A stretch of DNA of 64,000 nt from Humulus lupulus (Eukaryota; Streptophyta; Magnoliopsida; Rosales; Cannabaceae): assembly GCF_963169125.1 (NCBI RefSeq), contig NC_084798.1, forward strand, positions 173,567,980 to 173,631,979, in the 5' to 3' direction. Below the pieces are notes generated by a model. The model worked only from the letters and a program-made list of their open reading frames with translations, did no database searches and was not told where the DNA came from. Positions within the stretch are counted from its first letter, which is position 1. Every line of letters begins with the position of its first letter. Both the position numbers and the translations under genes were made by a program. Shown in pieces: positions 24,081 through 34,392 of this stretch.

Positions 24081-24089
24081 TTTTATATA
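24081..24089 (-). promoter_or_regulatory. TATA box of the Tat-1 antisense gene
   Basis: TATATAAAAGGGGTGGCC on the minus strand lies about 760 bp upstream of the antisense ATG and 264 bp inside the 3' LTR start. Tat-2 has TATATAAAAGGGGTGGCC at the matching place (38894-38902). This suggests a dedicated internal promoter rather than LTR read-through. The transcript would start near 24055 and carry a short non-coding exon ending at 23854. Confidence 0.65.
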
Positions 24090-24339
24090 TGTGAAGGGCC
24101 ACGTGAGGAGGACCGTTGGATTTCCCTGATGTGGGATCCAAGGCCCTCCACTCGAAAGACGAAACAACGGCTGAGTATAGGCTAGGCCATTAAATGCGGT
24201 TCTCGGAAGACATACCATCGCCAACCATGATGTTCCACGTATTCGACGCCTGCGTAGAATGTGGAATATGAAGAGTTCATGGGGAAGCCTAAAAGCCCCT
24301 ACTGTGGCCCTATGCGACTTCGTGTACCACGAGCAGAGG

Positions 24340-24352
24340 CTTGAGGGGCAAG
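24340..24352 (+). other. Polypurine tract of Tat-1
   Basis: CTTGAGGGGCAAG directly precedes the 3' LTR start TGTACGCCC. Confidence 0.75.
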
Positions 24353-25121
24353 TGTACGCCCTGGTTTTCCCACGGGCTGTTAGCAAGCTGAGATACAACC
24401 TAAATCATGAGATTCGGCCTAATCATGTCTACCACATGGACATCCCCAAGACCGGAGCTGCCATAGAAAGATCCTACCTCCTCAGCTCGAGGTAACCTAA
24501 GGGTTCGCCAAGAATAGACTGATTTTGGACTTTGAAGGCCACAGGACGAGGGAAGCATCCAGCTCGTGGTACGAGCTAGAGTTGGAGGCTGTGACCCTTT
24601 ATAAAGTCAACCACGCAAGGTAAACATGCATATATCAGACATCACGTGTCTGATATATCCCTGACTTCTCGGACATGCAGCATGAACGTGCGTATTCAGA
24701 CACCCGCGACTAGGTTGGGCCGTGCGGCCCATTATCCCCTTACCTATTGATTAGACCACACTTATGTGTCAGGTTTTAGGAATTAATCATGAATGTCACA
24801 GAGTTGACATGATAGGTAAGAAGGTCACGGGATGACCTTCTTACCAACTCCCAGGTGCCTTCTCCTATAAATATGGAGACCCTGGGAGTTACAAGGGGTT
24901 GGATTCGATTATGTAAGAAATACCCTGTAAAAGAATACCAAGCATATAGCAATAATATTGACTGGTGGAGTAGAAGGATTTTAACCTTTGAACCACCTAA
25001 AAACGTAGTTGTGTCACCAGCCCATTTCTAAAAAGATCATTCATCTATTTCGGTTCAACATAAGCACTAATCCATTCCTCTTATCTTCTTAATTACCTGT
25101 TGGCGAAGAACCACGTCAACA
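24353..25121 (+). mobile_element. Tat-1 3' LTR
   Basis: 769 bp, TGTACGCCC to ACGTCAACA. It contains a palindrome with an intact G-box (24631-24657, CACGTG at 24643-24648), the 13-bp hairpin at 24815-24845 and TATAAATA at 24866-24873. CTAAC follows at 25122-25126. Confidence 0.93.
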
Positions 25122-25126
25122 CTAAC

Positions 25127-27123
25127 CTTGTCAAAATAACTAATGAACACCTTCCGTAGGAGGATGAATCAAAGCGCCTCGAGGCTCCATTAAGCTATTG
25201 ACTATGTTAAACCAACGGTGGAGATCGAATAAAATTCTTAAAATAAGCTCATTATAAAATTAAAATTAGTATTTTTATTATTTATTTTTAGAAAATTAAT
25301 GACTATGGTTTTCCAAAAAAAATTAAACAGATTAAAATTTTTAAAACCAAAGTCTTATAATTTCTTATTAATTCTAAAGTGTCACATTGAAACAAATTCA
25401 ATTAATTTAGAATTAATTTGTTGCTAATCAATATTTAGGTTTAACTAATATAATGAACCTATACAATTAAGTCCAACTCAGTTAAATGGGCCTTAACAGT
25501 TGGGCTTGTATGGAGGAGGACTGGGTCCAGTATGTCGTTCCCACTACAAAGGTCCCCTATCTTCCATACAAGGTCCAAAAGATAGGAATTTAAACCTTCG
25601 TTTTATTAATTGTTATTAATTGATTAGGCCCACTATAGTCATGCAAAGAAAATGGGCCTTCACAAGTGGAATCACCCACAAGAAAGGAATTTAAACTTTA
25701 CATTTTCTAATGGGCCCAAATAAAACCTATCATTTTATGAATATTTTATTTGGCAATATACCATATATCTAACAAACATATGGGCCACTATATGTATCTA
25801 AGCCTAATTGCAAAAATACCACATATAGTGCAAACAGACATGTTATAATTGGATGGGCCTAATCATGTTACTATATGAGCAATTCTATGAATTTATGCAA
25901 AAATACCACAATTTATTTCATTTGCAAAAGTACCATAATTAATTATCTAGAATTTATCAAAAAAATTCAAATTAATTGAATTTTTACAAAAAATAAGTCA
26001 ATTTAAATGAAATTTATCAACAATTAACTTGGTTTTAGGTTAATTTGAAAAAAAAATATTAATTTAATTTAAATAGGATTTATCAACAATTAACCCAAGT
26101 TAATTTAAATCCCATTTATTAAAAAAAAAAATTTTGTTAATTGGCTGAAAAAAAAATTGTTATTTTTCAAAATTTAACCAATTTAAAATTTTAAAATTAA
26201 TATCTTAACTGTTTTTCAAAATATCTTGTGTTGTTACAACTATTATCTAATATTTTAACCATTTAAAAATAATAAAATACAAATAGTTATAATAACCTTA
26301 AAATATCTTAAATAGTTAAACAAATTCAAATATCCATAAAAATATCTAACTAACAATGTTCAAATTTTAAATAATTTAAATATTAAAAAACTATAGAATA
26401 AAAAGATATTTATATTTTCAAATAAAGATTTAATAAAAATATCAAGAATTTAAATGAAAATATCTTAAATATCTGATATCATAATTCTAATATTTTAATA
26501 TATTAAAAGATTTAAAATTAGATTGTTAGTCTATTTTGAAATTTGAATTTGAATCTTTGTAGAAAATATCTAATTATTTGAATCCCAACTAATAAAAATA
26601 TCTTTATTAAAAAAAAACAATTTTAAATGATAAAACAAAAAAGTTATTTTTGGTTTTGATTATAAATAATAAATTTCAATAATTTTAATTTTCTTTAATT
26701 TAAAAAAAATTAAAAAAAAATAGGATGAACAGTACCCGTATCGGGTATTGTTCATTGGCTGGGCTGCAGTGGTGTGCGCGCGCAGCACAGGAGGCTACCG
26801 AGGGACGCGCGCATGATACGCTGGGGGCGCGCGTGCGGAGAGGCGCTGGGGGCGCGCGTGTGCGTGCGCTGGTGCGCACGATGTGCGCGTGCGTGTGCAC
26901 GTGCGCATGGCAGCTAGTGCAAATTTTTCCAAAAAAAATTTTAGAGCAATTTTTCAAACCAAAATCATTTTCTAATTAATTTTTAACATGTTTTACACAA
27001 AATAAAGCATATATAAAAATTAATAGCATAGAAAACACAACAAAATAACCTAAAAATTGCTAAAATTCACATAAAATCAACATGCTTCATAAAAACATGA
27101 AAAAACCATCCAATTTTTCAAAC
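25127..27123 (-). other. Copia leader between Tat-1 and Tat-2
   Basis: About 2 kb of AT-rich, non-coding Copia leader. It holds a near-perfect palindrome at 26725-26755 and a strikingly GC-rich, purine-pyrimidine alternating stretch at 26756-26925 (many GCGCGCGTGCG and GTGCGC blocks). ORFs of 84-85 codons on both strands over that stretch are low-complexity and I do not treat them as genes. Confidence 0.7.
26725..26755. repeat. Palindrome in the Copia leader
   Basis: ATGAACAGTACCCG, loop TAT, CGGGTATTGTTCAT: 14-bp arms with a single mismatch that would be a G-U pair in RNA. It borders the GC-rich stretch and would form a stable hairpin in the Copia transcript. Confidence 0.75.
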
Positions 27124-27128
27124 ATATC
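27124..27128. repeat. Left target-site duplication of Tat-2 (ATATC)
   Basis: ATATC precedes the LTR start TGTACGCCC and recurs at 39922-39926 directly after the 3' LTR. Confidence 0.93.
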
Positions 27129-27884
27129 TGTACGCCCTGATTTTCCCACGGGCTGATTAGCGAGCTGAGCCGCGGCCTAATCATGATTATCTCGTGGACA
27201 TCCCCAAAACCGGAGCTTCCGTCATAAGGTCGTACCTCCTTAGATCGAGATAACCCAAGGGTTCGCCAAGCTTGCCTAAGAACTGAGTCCGGACTCTGAA
27301 GGCCAAAGGTCGAGTTAGGCATCCAGCTCGTGGTACGAGATGGATTTGGAAGCTATGACTTTGTAAAGTCAACACACGCAAGGTAAACGTGCACATATCA
27401 GACATCACGTGTCAGATATGCCCCTGACTTCTCGGACACGCAGCAGGAACGTGCGTATTCAGACACCCACGACTAGGTTGGGCCATGCGGCCCATTATCT
27501 CCTTACCTATTGATTTGACCACACTTATGTGTCAGGTTTAGGAATTAATCATGAATGTCACAGAGTTGATACGATAGGTAAGAAGGTCACGGGATGACCT
27601 TCTTACCAACTCCCAGGTGCCTTCTCCTATAAATATGGAGACCCTGGGAGTTAATAAGGGTTGGATTATCTCTTGTAAGAAACACCCTGTAATCAAATAT
27701 CCAGTATATAGCAATAATACTGACTAGTGGAGTAGAATGATTTTAACCTTCGAACCACTTAAAAAACGTGTCTTGATTCACCATTTCACTTTTCCAAGAT
27801 CATATATCTGTTACGGTTCAACATTAGCACTAATACCTTTCTCTTCTTTTCTTAATTACCTGTTGGCGAAGAACCGCGTCAACA
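27129..27884 (+). mobile_element. Tat-2 5' LTR
   Basis: TGTACGCCC to GCGTCAACA, 756 bp. It contains a palindrome with a G-box (27394-27420, CACGTG at 27406-27411), the 13-bp hairpin (27577-27607) and TATAAATA (27628-27635). A primer-site-like TTTGGTGCTTTCATTGAGAG follows at 27886. Confidence 0.93.
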
Positions 27885-27939
27885 GTTTGGTGCTTTCATT
27901 GAGAGCAAGTTTGGTTAGTGTTGTCGCAAACATCCAACT

Positions 27940-28674
27940 ATGGTGACTACTCGATCCAGGCACGGTAACGAGACAGAGCAGCATGATGGGCAAGAGGCTC
28001 ATCATACTGCCACCCCTGGTGAACAAGTTCCTGAGACCCAGCAGCGGCCAGGAAAGCAGCCGGTGGGCCAAGATGACACCGGAAGTTCGGCCCCCCGGCC
28101 ACCTAATCCAAACCCGTGTTATTACATGGCTGTGGAGATGGAGAACGCTCAGCTAAGGAGCCAGCTAGCAATAGCTAGCCAGCAGATCAAGGATGTGCTG
28201 GCCCGACTACCCCCTCTCACAACCGACGCTAATGTCGGAGAGAGGAAAGGCGAGGCTCCTAATTCTCGCCGGGGTAACCGGTCCAGGCATAGCTGCTCGG
28301 ACAGACTTCCGACATCCAACTCCACTCCCTCATCACACCATCGAGAGGCAAGCTTCGAAGAAGTGCCTGGAGCCAGGCAACAGCAATACAGTCGTTCGGT
28401 CAGGACGTCGACACCTAGCTCCCAACCATCCTCGAGAGCGCCCAGGGGAGCTCGAGGTAATTCCCGAAGGAGATCCAGGGAGGGCTCACAGCATCAGCCC
28501 GTCCCCAACAACCGTCCCGCGCCTCGTCCAGATCGCCAGGCGCGGGACCAGCAGGTTGGCAGGGCTGAAAGGCCCCCACCAAACTTGATCCATCCTGACG
28601 GAACTAGGATCGCCTCTCCAGTCAGGTATCCTCCTTCCCCAATCAGGTATCCGTCTCCTCCTCGACCCGTCTGA
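27940..28674 (+). pseudogene. Tat-2 gag N-terminal part (broken)
   Basis: Opens at MVTTRSRHG, matching Tat-1, and runs 244 codons to a stop at 28672. Tat-1 reads CGA there, so this is a CGA-to-TGA change. The product is basic and rich in Pro, Arg and Ser. After the stop, a one-base loss near 28966 (Tat-1 has GGGGGAGACC, Tat-2 GGGGGGCCC) moves the frame into that of the ORF at 29127. Confidence 0.85.
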
Positions 28675-29126
28675 GATATCCCAGCCTATGGGAGTAGTAG
28701 GAGAAATCCGCCATCAGCTGGGCCTTCCCGGCGTAGCAGGGCGCCGAGGGAAAGCCCAGACCCTCACCGTCAAAGGCGGAATCCTAGCCTATCTAGCAGG
28801 AGCCACTGGACCGGCAGTCGCCGGAGTGATCTCTCTGAGGGAGACCTGCGTCAGCGCTTGAGTTCGGCACAAAGTCATGAAACCACCCAGGGAGGCGACC
28901 TGCGAGATCGCCTCAACTCTCATAGAGGGGAACAAGCAGGAGGAGATGGCCATGCTCTCTCAGGGGGGCCCTGTCCAAAGTACGTAACGGAGGGAATGTC
29001 CCAAATAACCTATCTCAAGATAGGAGGGGCAATAACCCACCAAATATGTACAATGTGTCCGGAGTTGTGGAATAGCCCCGGAATAACCACGGACATCAGG
29101 ACCAAACCCTCGAGCGCCTGACTCAG

Positions 29127-32117
29127 ATGGAGGAGCTGATGAGGAAGCTCTTGTCAGAAAAAGAAAAAGATGAATATGATTCAGGGGACGAGATGGAGCT
29201 CTTCGCCCCCAGCATAGCAGCAACGACGTACCCATCTGGTTTCCGTATGCCGCACCTGTCAAAGTTCGATGGGGACAGAGACCCATCGGACCATTTAGGG
29301 ATGTTCAACACCCTAATGATGGCCCACAACATTGGCCCCGAGCTGAGGTGTTTAATCTTCCCTTCCACACTGACTGGACCTACCAGGCAATGGTTCAAGC
29401 AAAGTAAAAGACAGTCAATCAGCTCTTGGAAGACTTTCTCGGCAGATTTCAAAAGGGCATTCCGAGCCTCCCAGGTCGCCCATGTTCAGGCCGACTCCCT
29501 GGCTAACGTGAGGCAGCAGCTCGGTGAGACTCTGAAGACCTACCTGAGCAGATTTGCGAACGTCGCTGCTCGAGCCAGAGACGCGGATGATAGCTCCAAG
29601 CTCATGGCCATGAGAACTGGAATCCTCATCGGAGGAGATCTCTGGAAGGATATAGAAAGGAAGGGAGTCAGCTCGGTTAGCGAATTCCTTAACAGGGCCC
29701 AAGAATGGATAAACTTGGAGGAAGTCGAAGCCTCAGTTGCGGGAACCAGCCAGGTCCCTGAACAGCCCGCTGGAGTGGGGACGGAGGTCGTGGTAGCAAC
29801 CCAAAACGTCTCACAGAACAACCAGCCCGGTGGAGGCAAGAGAAAGGGGAATGGCGAAAACGGTCAGCACGGCCAAAAGAAGAATAAGTCCGTAGACAAA
29901 TTCAAGCCCGTCTTCGCGACTTATACAGAGCTCACCCAGTCTAGGGAGAACATCTTCCTAGCCAACTCTACTCGAGTCCCCTGGAAGAGGCCAGAACCAT
30001 TAAAGCACCATAAGGGGAAGAGAGACACCTCCAAGTTTTGCTGTTTTCATAACGATGTTGGCCACAATACCGACAATTGTAGGCATTTAAAAGATGAGAT
30101 CGAGACTCTCATCCGAGCCGGCCCCTTGGCTCAATACGCGCGGAACAGGGTTCCAGCAAGTCGACCTGCTCCAGAAGTCCCGGCTAGTCAGCCCGGGCCT
30201 CGGATAAATCAGGACGTCCCTCCTCCCGTAGTTGGAGGAGAGATATCCACCATCTCTGGGGGTCCGCACATGGCCGACACGAGTAGGGATGCCCAGAAGA
30301 GATACGTGAACGAACTAAAGGCTCATAACGGAGTAGAGTTCGTCCCGGAGCAGTGCCAGTCAAAACAGCAGCGGTTGGAGAGACAACCGATCATTTTTAC
30401 GGAGGAAGATGCGGGCCATGTCCAATTCCCTCACAATGACCCTTTGGTCGGGGCAGTTCAGTTCACCAATCGGAGAGTGAGGAGGGTGCTGATCGAAAAT
30501 GGGAGCTCGGTAAACCTCCTGTTCCGATCCATGTTAGAAAAGATGGGTTTAACCATCGCTGAGTTGAAGGCGACCTCCATGATGCTGTATGGTTTTTCGG
30601 GAGAGGGATCAGTAGCAATAGGGACAATCGAGCTGGTGATCACCCTAGGAGAAGGATCACAGATAGTCTCCAAGCTCTTCGAATTCGTGGTCATCGACTG
30701 CTCCGCTGCATACAACGCGATCTTGGGGCAACCTGCGCTCATGACGTTTGAGGCCGTCACTTCCATTCGCCACCTCGCGATGAAATTCCCTACTTCCACG
30801 GGAATATGCTCTGTTCATGGCGACCAGCTCGTTGCCAGGGAATGCTACAACATTTCTATGAAGGGAAAATCTAAACCCGGGCAGCAGGCAATGGCCATTC
30901 AAGGTGGTGGAGAGGAATCTCAGGAACCCTTAGCTAATCCTGAGATTGAAAAACCTCAAAGCGCCGAAGGGGAAAATGTCATCTTAAGTGAGGATATTGA
31001 CCCCCGAATAGGCGAGGACAGATCCGAGCTCCAGGCGATTGAGGAGCTCGAGGAAGTGAACATTGATCCGCAGAACCCATCACGGACGGTCAAGCTCGGG
31101 AAAAACCTCTGTAGCAAGAGGAAGGCGGAGCTGACTAAATTTCTGCGGGATAACCTGGACGTGTTTGCCTGGTCCCATGAGGACATGGTGGGAATCAGCC
31201 CGAGTGTCATCATGCATACACTTCATCTGGATAAAAGCGTTCCCGCCATGTCCCAGAAGCAAAGACGCCTAGGAACAGCTCGGGATGAAGCCTTGAAGGA
31301 AGAGGTGGCCCGGCTCAAGAAATGCGACTTTATCCGTGAGGCCAAATTTTCAATATGGGTCACCAACCCCGTGCTGGTCCCGAAGCCCAACAAAAAATGG
31401 CGGACCTGCATAGACTTCTCCGACCTGAATAAAGCCTGCCCCAAGGATTGTTTTCCACTGCCAAGGATTGACCAGCTGGTAGATGCCACGGAGGGGCACG
31501 AGCTCATGTCCTTTATGGACGCATACTCAGGCTATAATCAGATCGCCATGAATCCGGCAGACCAGGAACACACCACTTTCATGACCCTGACTAACATCTA
31601 TTGTTACAAGGTCATGCCGTTCGGGCTGAAGAACGTCGGGGCTACCTACCAAAGATTAGTAAACAGAATGTTCGCAAGCCAGATCGGGAAAAACATGGAA
31701 GTTTACGTTGATGACATGCTAGTCAAGTCAAAGACTGCCAATAACCATGTTTCCGACCTGGAAGAATGTTTTAGGATACTACGGGAGTATGGCATGAGAC
31801 TTAATCCGCAGAAGTGCACTTTTGGAGTCGCGTCCGGGAAGTTCCTGGGCTTCATAGTCAATACCCGAGGAATCGAGGCAAACCCCGACAAGATCAGGTC
31901 ACTGCTTGAGCTTCCCTCGCCCAGGTCGCGAAAAGATGTCCAAGGCCTGACAGGAAGAGTGGCAGCCCTCAATCGGTTTATTTCCAAGTCCACCGATAAG
32001 TGTTTGCCATTCTACAACCTGCTCCGAGGAAACAAGAAGTTCGAATGGACAGAAGAGTGCGAAAGCGCATTCCTCGACCTGAAGGCACATCTGGCCGAGC
32101 CACCCGTATTATCCTAA
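29127..32117 (+). CDS. Tat-2 gag-protease-RT open frame (996 codons, fragment)
   Basis: The longest open frame in the window. It starts inside gag (the first Met is probably not the native start). In order: gag core (GDRDPSDHLGMFNTLMM), CCFHNDVGHNTDNC zinc-finger-like motif, protease, RT (FMDAYSGYNQIAM; YVDD at 31704-31715) and the start of RNase H. The protease motif reads VLIENGSSVN; Tat-1 has DNGSS and families normally DTGS, so the catalytic Asp is replaced by Glu. The frame ends at TAA 32115-32117 where Tat-1 has CAA. RT residues look intact, but the fragment cannot make a full pol. Confidence 0.85.
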   Translation: MEELMRKLLSEKEKDEYDSGDEMELFAPSIAATTYPSGFRMPHLSKFDGDRDPSDHLGMFNTLMMAHNIGPELRCLIFPSTLTGPTRQWFKQSKRQSISSWKTFSADFKRAFRASQVAHVQADSLANVRQQLGETLKTYLSRFANVAARARDADDSSKLMAMRTGILIGGDLWKDIERKGVSSVSEFLNRAQEWINLEEVEASVAGTSQVPEQPAGVGTEVVVATQNVSQNNQPGGGKRKGNGENGQHGQKKNKSVDKFKPVFATYTELTQSRENIFLANSTRVPWKRPEPLKHHKGKRDTSKFCCFHNDVGHNTDNCRHLKDEIETLIRAGPLAQYARNRVPASRPAPEVPASQPGPRINQDVPPPVVGGEISTISGGPHMADTSRDAQKRYVNELKAHNGVEFVPEQCQSKQQRLERQPIIFTEEDAGHVQFPHNDPLVGAVQFTNRRVRRVLIENGSSVNLLFRSMLEKMGLTIAELKATSMMLYGFSGEGSVAIGTIELVITLGEGSQIVSKLFEFVVIDCSAAYNAILGQPALMTFEAVTSIRHLAMKFPTSTGICSVHGDQLVARECYNISMKGKSKPGQQAMAIQGGGEESQEPLANPEIEKPQSAEGENVILSEDIDPRIGEDRSELQAIEELEEVNIDPQNPSRTVKLGKNLCSKRKAELTKFLRDNLDVFAWSHEDMVGISPSVIMHTLHLDKSVPAMSQKQRRLGTARDEALKEEVARLKKCDFIREAKFSIWVTNPVLVPKPNKKWRTCIDFSDLNKACPKDCFPLPRIDQLVDATEGHELMSFMDAYSGYNQIAMNPADQEHTTFMTLTNIYCYKVMPFGLKNVGATYQRLVNRMFASQIGKNMEVYVDDMLVKSKTANNHVSDLEECFRILREYGMRLNPQKCTFGVASGKFLGFIVNTRGIEANPDKIRSLLELPSPRSRKDVQGLTGRVAALNRFISKSTDKCLPFYNLLRGNKKFEWTEECESAFLDLKAHLAEPPVLS

Positions 32118-34271
32118 CCCAAAGCAAGAGAGCCTCTTTTTCTCTACCTGGCTGTCACCGGGGATGCAGCTAGTGTCGTGTTGGTACGAGAAGAAGACCG
32201 AGTTCAGAGACCAGTCTACTACATCAGCAAGAGACTTCTCGGGGCTGAATCCCGGTACCCGTTGATGGAGAAATTGGCGTTCTGCCTTATCACGGCCTCG
32301 CGAAAGCTCAGGCCGTACTTCCAATCCCACTCGATACACGTCATGACCGATCAACCTTTAAGGCAGGTTTTGCAAAAACCTGAAGCATCGGGACGTTTGT
32401 TAAAATGGGCAATCGAACTCAATCAGTTCGAGATTTTGTACACTCTGTGGACTGCTATAAAAAGTCAGGCCCTGGCCGATTTTATGGTAGAATGCACGGG
32501 ATTCCAGGAGGATCCCGCAGAAGACTCACACCAAATCACCCCGCCCCAGGCGTCGTGGAGGATCTTTGTAGATGGTTCGTACAACGAGAACGACTCCGGA
32601 GCTGGAATCATTTTGATATCCCCCGAGGGACATAGATTCCACTCGGCGCTGAGGTTCGGATTTAAAGCCTCCAACAACGAGGCCAAATACAAAGCTTTGC
32701 TGGCCGGGCTGAGGATAGCCCAGGAAATGAAGGTGAGCTCCGTCCAGTGCTTCAGTGACTCCCAGCTCGTGGTAAATCAGGTTCTGGGCGAATATCAGGC
32801 ACGGGGACCCAAGATGGCTGCCTATCTGGCAAAGGTAAAAGTTGAGCTGTCCGCGTTTGAGCGAGGCTCGATCGAACAGATACCTCGGGAGCAGAACGCT
32901 AACGCAGACGCTCTCGCCAAGCTCGCCACCTCTGGGGAAACGGAGACCTTGGGGTTAGTGCCAATAGAGTTCTTGGAGAAATAAAGCATAGTAGATGTCA
33001 GGACGGAGGTCGAGATGATCGATGCTAGGCCGACCTGGATGACCCCCATCCTTGAGTATCTCGTCGAAGGAAAGCTGCCTGAAGGGCGTAATGATGCACG
33101 GTGAGTACTCTATCAAGCTCCCAGGTATACGATAGTAGATGGGGTGTTATACCGGCGTGGGCACTCCCTGCCTCTCCTATGATGTGTTCTTCCAGAGGAA
33201 GCAAAGGCCATCCTGCAGGAGGTGCACGAGGGTTTTTGCGGAGACCACACTGGGGGGCAGAGCTTGGCCTTAAAGGTCCTGAGGCAGGGGTATTACTGGC
33301 CAACTCTGTCCAAAGACTCGATCTCACACGTGAAGAAGTGCGACAAGTGCCAGCGATTCGCCGCAATTGCCTGAGCTCCTCTGGTTGAGCTAAAGATGAT
33401 CTTGTCCCCATGGCCGTTTGCCATTTGGGGGATAGACTTGGTTGGCGCCCTCCCCACTGGAAAGGGCAGAGTCCGTTACGCCATGGTAGCCATCGACTAC
33501 TTTACGAAGTGGGCTGAGGTAGAACCTTTGGCAACAATAACGTCCAAAAAAGTGCTTGACTTCGTGGTTAAAAGCATTATCTGTCGATTCAGCCTGCCCA
33601 AGAAGATTGTCTTCGACAATGGTACTCAGTTCGACAGCGACCTGTTCACCGAGTTTTATGAAAGGAACGGAATTGTGAAAAGTTTCTCCTCCGTGGCCTA
33701 TCCTCAGGCGAATGGCCAGGTCGAGGCTGTCAACAAGACTTTAAAGACGAGCCTCAAGAAGAGATTAGATGAAGCGAAGGGGGTCTGGCCAGAACAGCTC
33801 CCCCAAGTCCTATGGGTATACCGGACCTCGCATCGGACTCCTACGGGTCATACTCATTTTTCCCTAACCTTTGGAAGTGAGGCAGTCCTCCCCGTGGAGG
33901 TTAAAGTGCTTTCGCATAGGGTCTAGTCTTACGACCAGGACCGCAACCACGAGCTACTGTGCAATTCCCTTGACCAAGTTGATGAAAGGCGAGAAGATTC
34001 GCAACTCCAGCTCGCCCATTATCAGCAGAAAATCACTCGCTACTTCAACACCAAAGTCAAAAAACGCGCCTTTAGCGTTGGCGACTTGGTCCTAAGGAGA
34101 GTTTTCCTGGCCAGGAAAGATCCCAAAGATGGAGTCTTGGGACCAAACTGGGAAGGACCGTACCAGGTCATCGAAATCATTAAGGAGGGAACTTATAAGT
34201 TAGCTCGGCTTGATGGAGGGGCGGTCCCGCAGACTTGGAACGCCATCCACTTAAAGAAATATTATCAATGA
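32118..34271 (+). pseudogene. Tat-2 RNase H, second RNase H and integrase (broken)
   Basis: RNase H resumes in the same frame (open 32178-32984) with YYISKRLLGAESRYPLMEK and HVMTDQPL. A second RNase H follows at WRIFVDGSYNENDSGAG (about 32560). Stops at about 32982, 33102, 33180 and 33373 interrupt the linker and the integrase zinc region. The integrase core is open from 33396 to 33926 (GIDLVGALPTGKGR; VFDNGTQF; YPQANGQVEAVNKT), and the tail ends NAIHLKKYYQ at 34271. Four stops correspond to CGA or CAG in Tat-1. Confidence 0.85.
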
Positions 34272-34392
34272 TTCACTTGTAAGGCCTGGAAGGCCATTTT
34301 TTATGTATTAATGAAGATCAGCTTTTGTACATGTTTGCAAGTGTAATCTAAAGTAACCACGAAAGACCCTTTCCCAGTTACTTGGGGGGCAG

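Larger units (their letters stand above)
12210..25121 (+). mobile_element. Tat-1: Ty3/gypsy Tat-lineage element with antisense gene
   Basis: A complete 12.9-kb element, flanked by CTAAC, inserted in the Copia leader. In order it has a 5' LTR, gag, protease, RT, RNase H, a second RNase H, integrase, an internal polypurine-like tract, a 119-bp tandem array, a spliced antisense gene, a polypurine tract and a 3' LTR. Two RNase H domains and extra sequence after integrase mark the plant Tat/Ogre-type group. The LTRs differ at about 25 sites by eye (roughly 3%). All sense genes carry stops, so it could only move using proteins from elsewhere. Confidence 0.93.

Noticed and set aside
26700..26979. 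ORFs of 84-85 codons on both strands over a GC-rich block
   Set aside because: They are low-complexity translations of alternating GC/GT sequence within a Copia leader.
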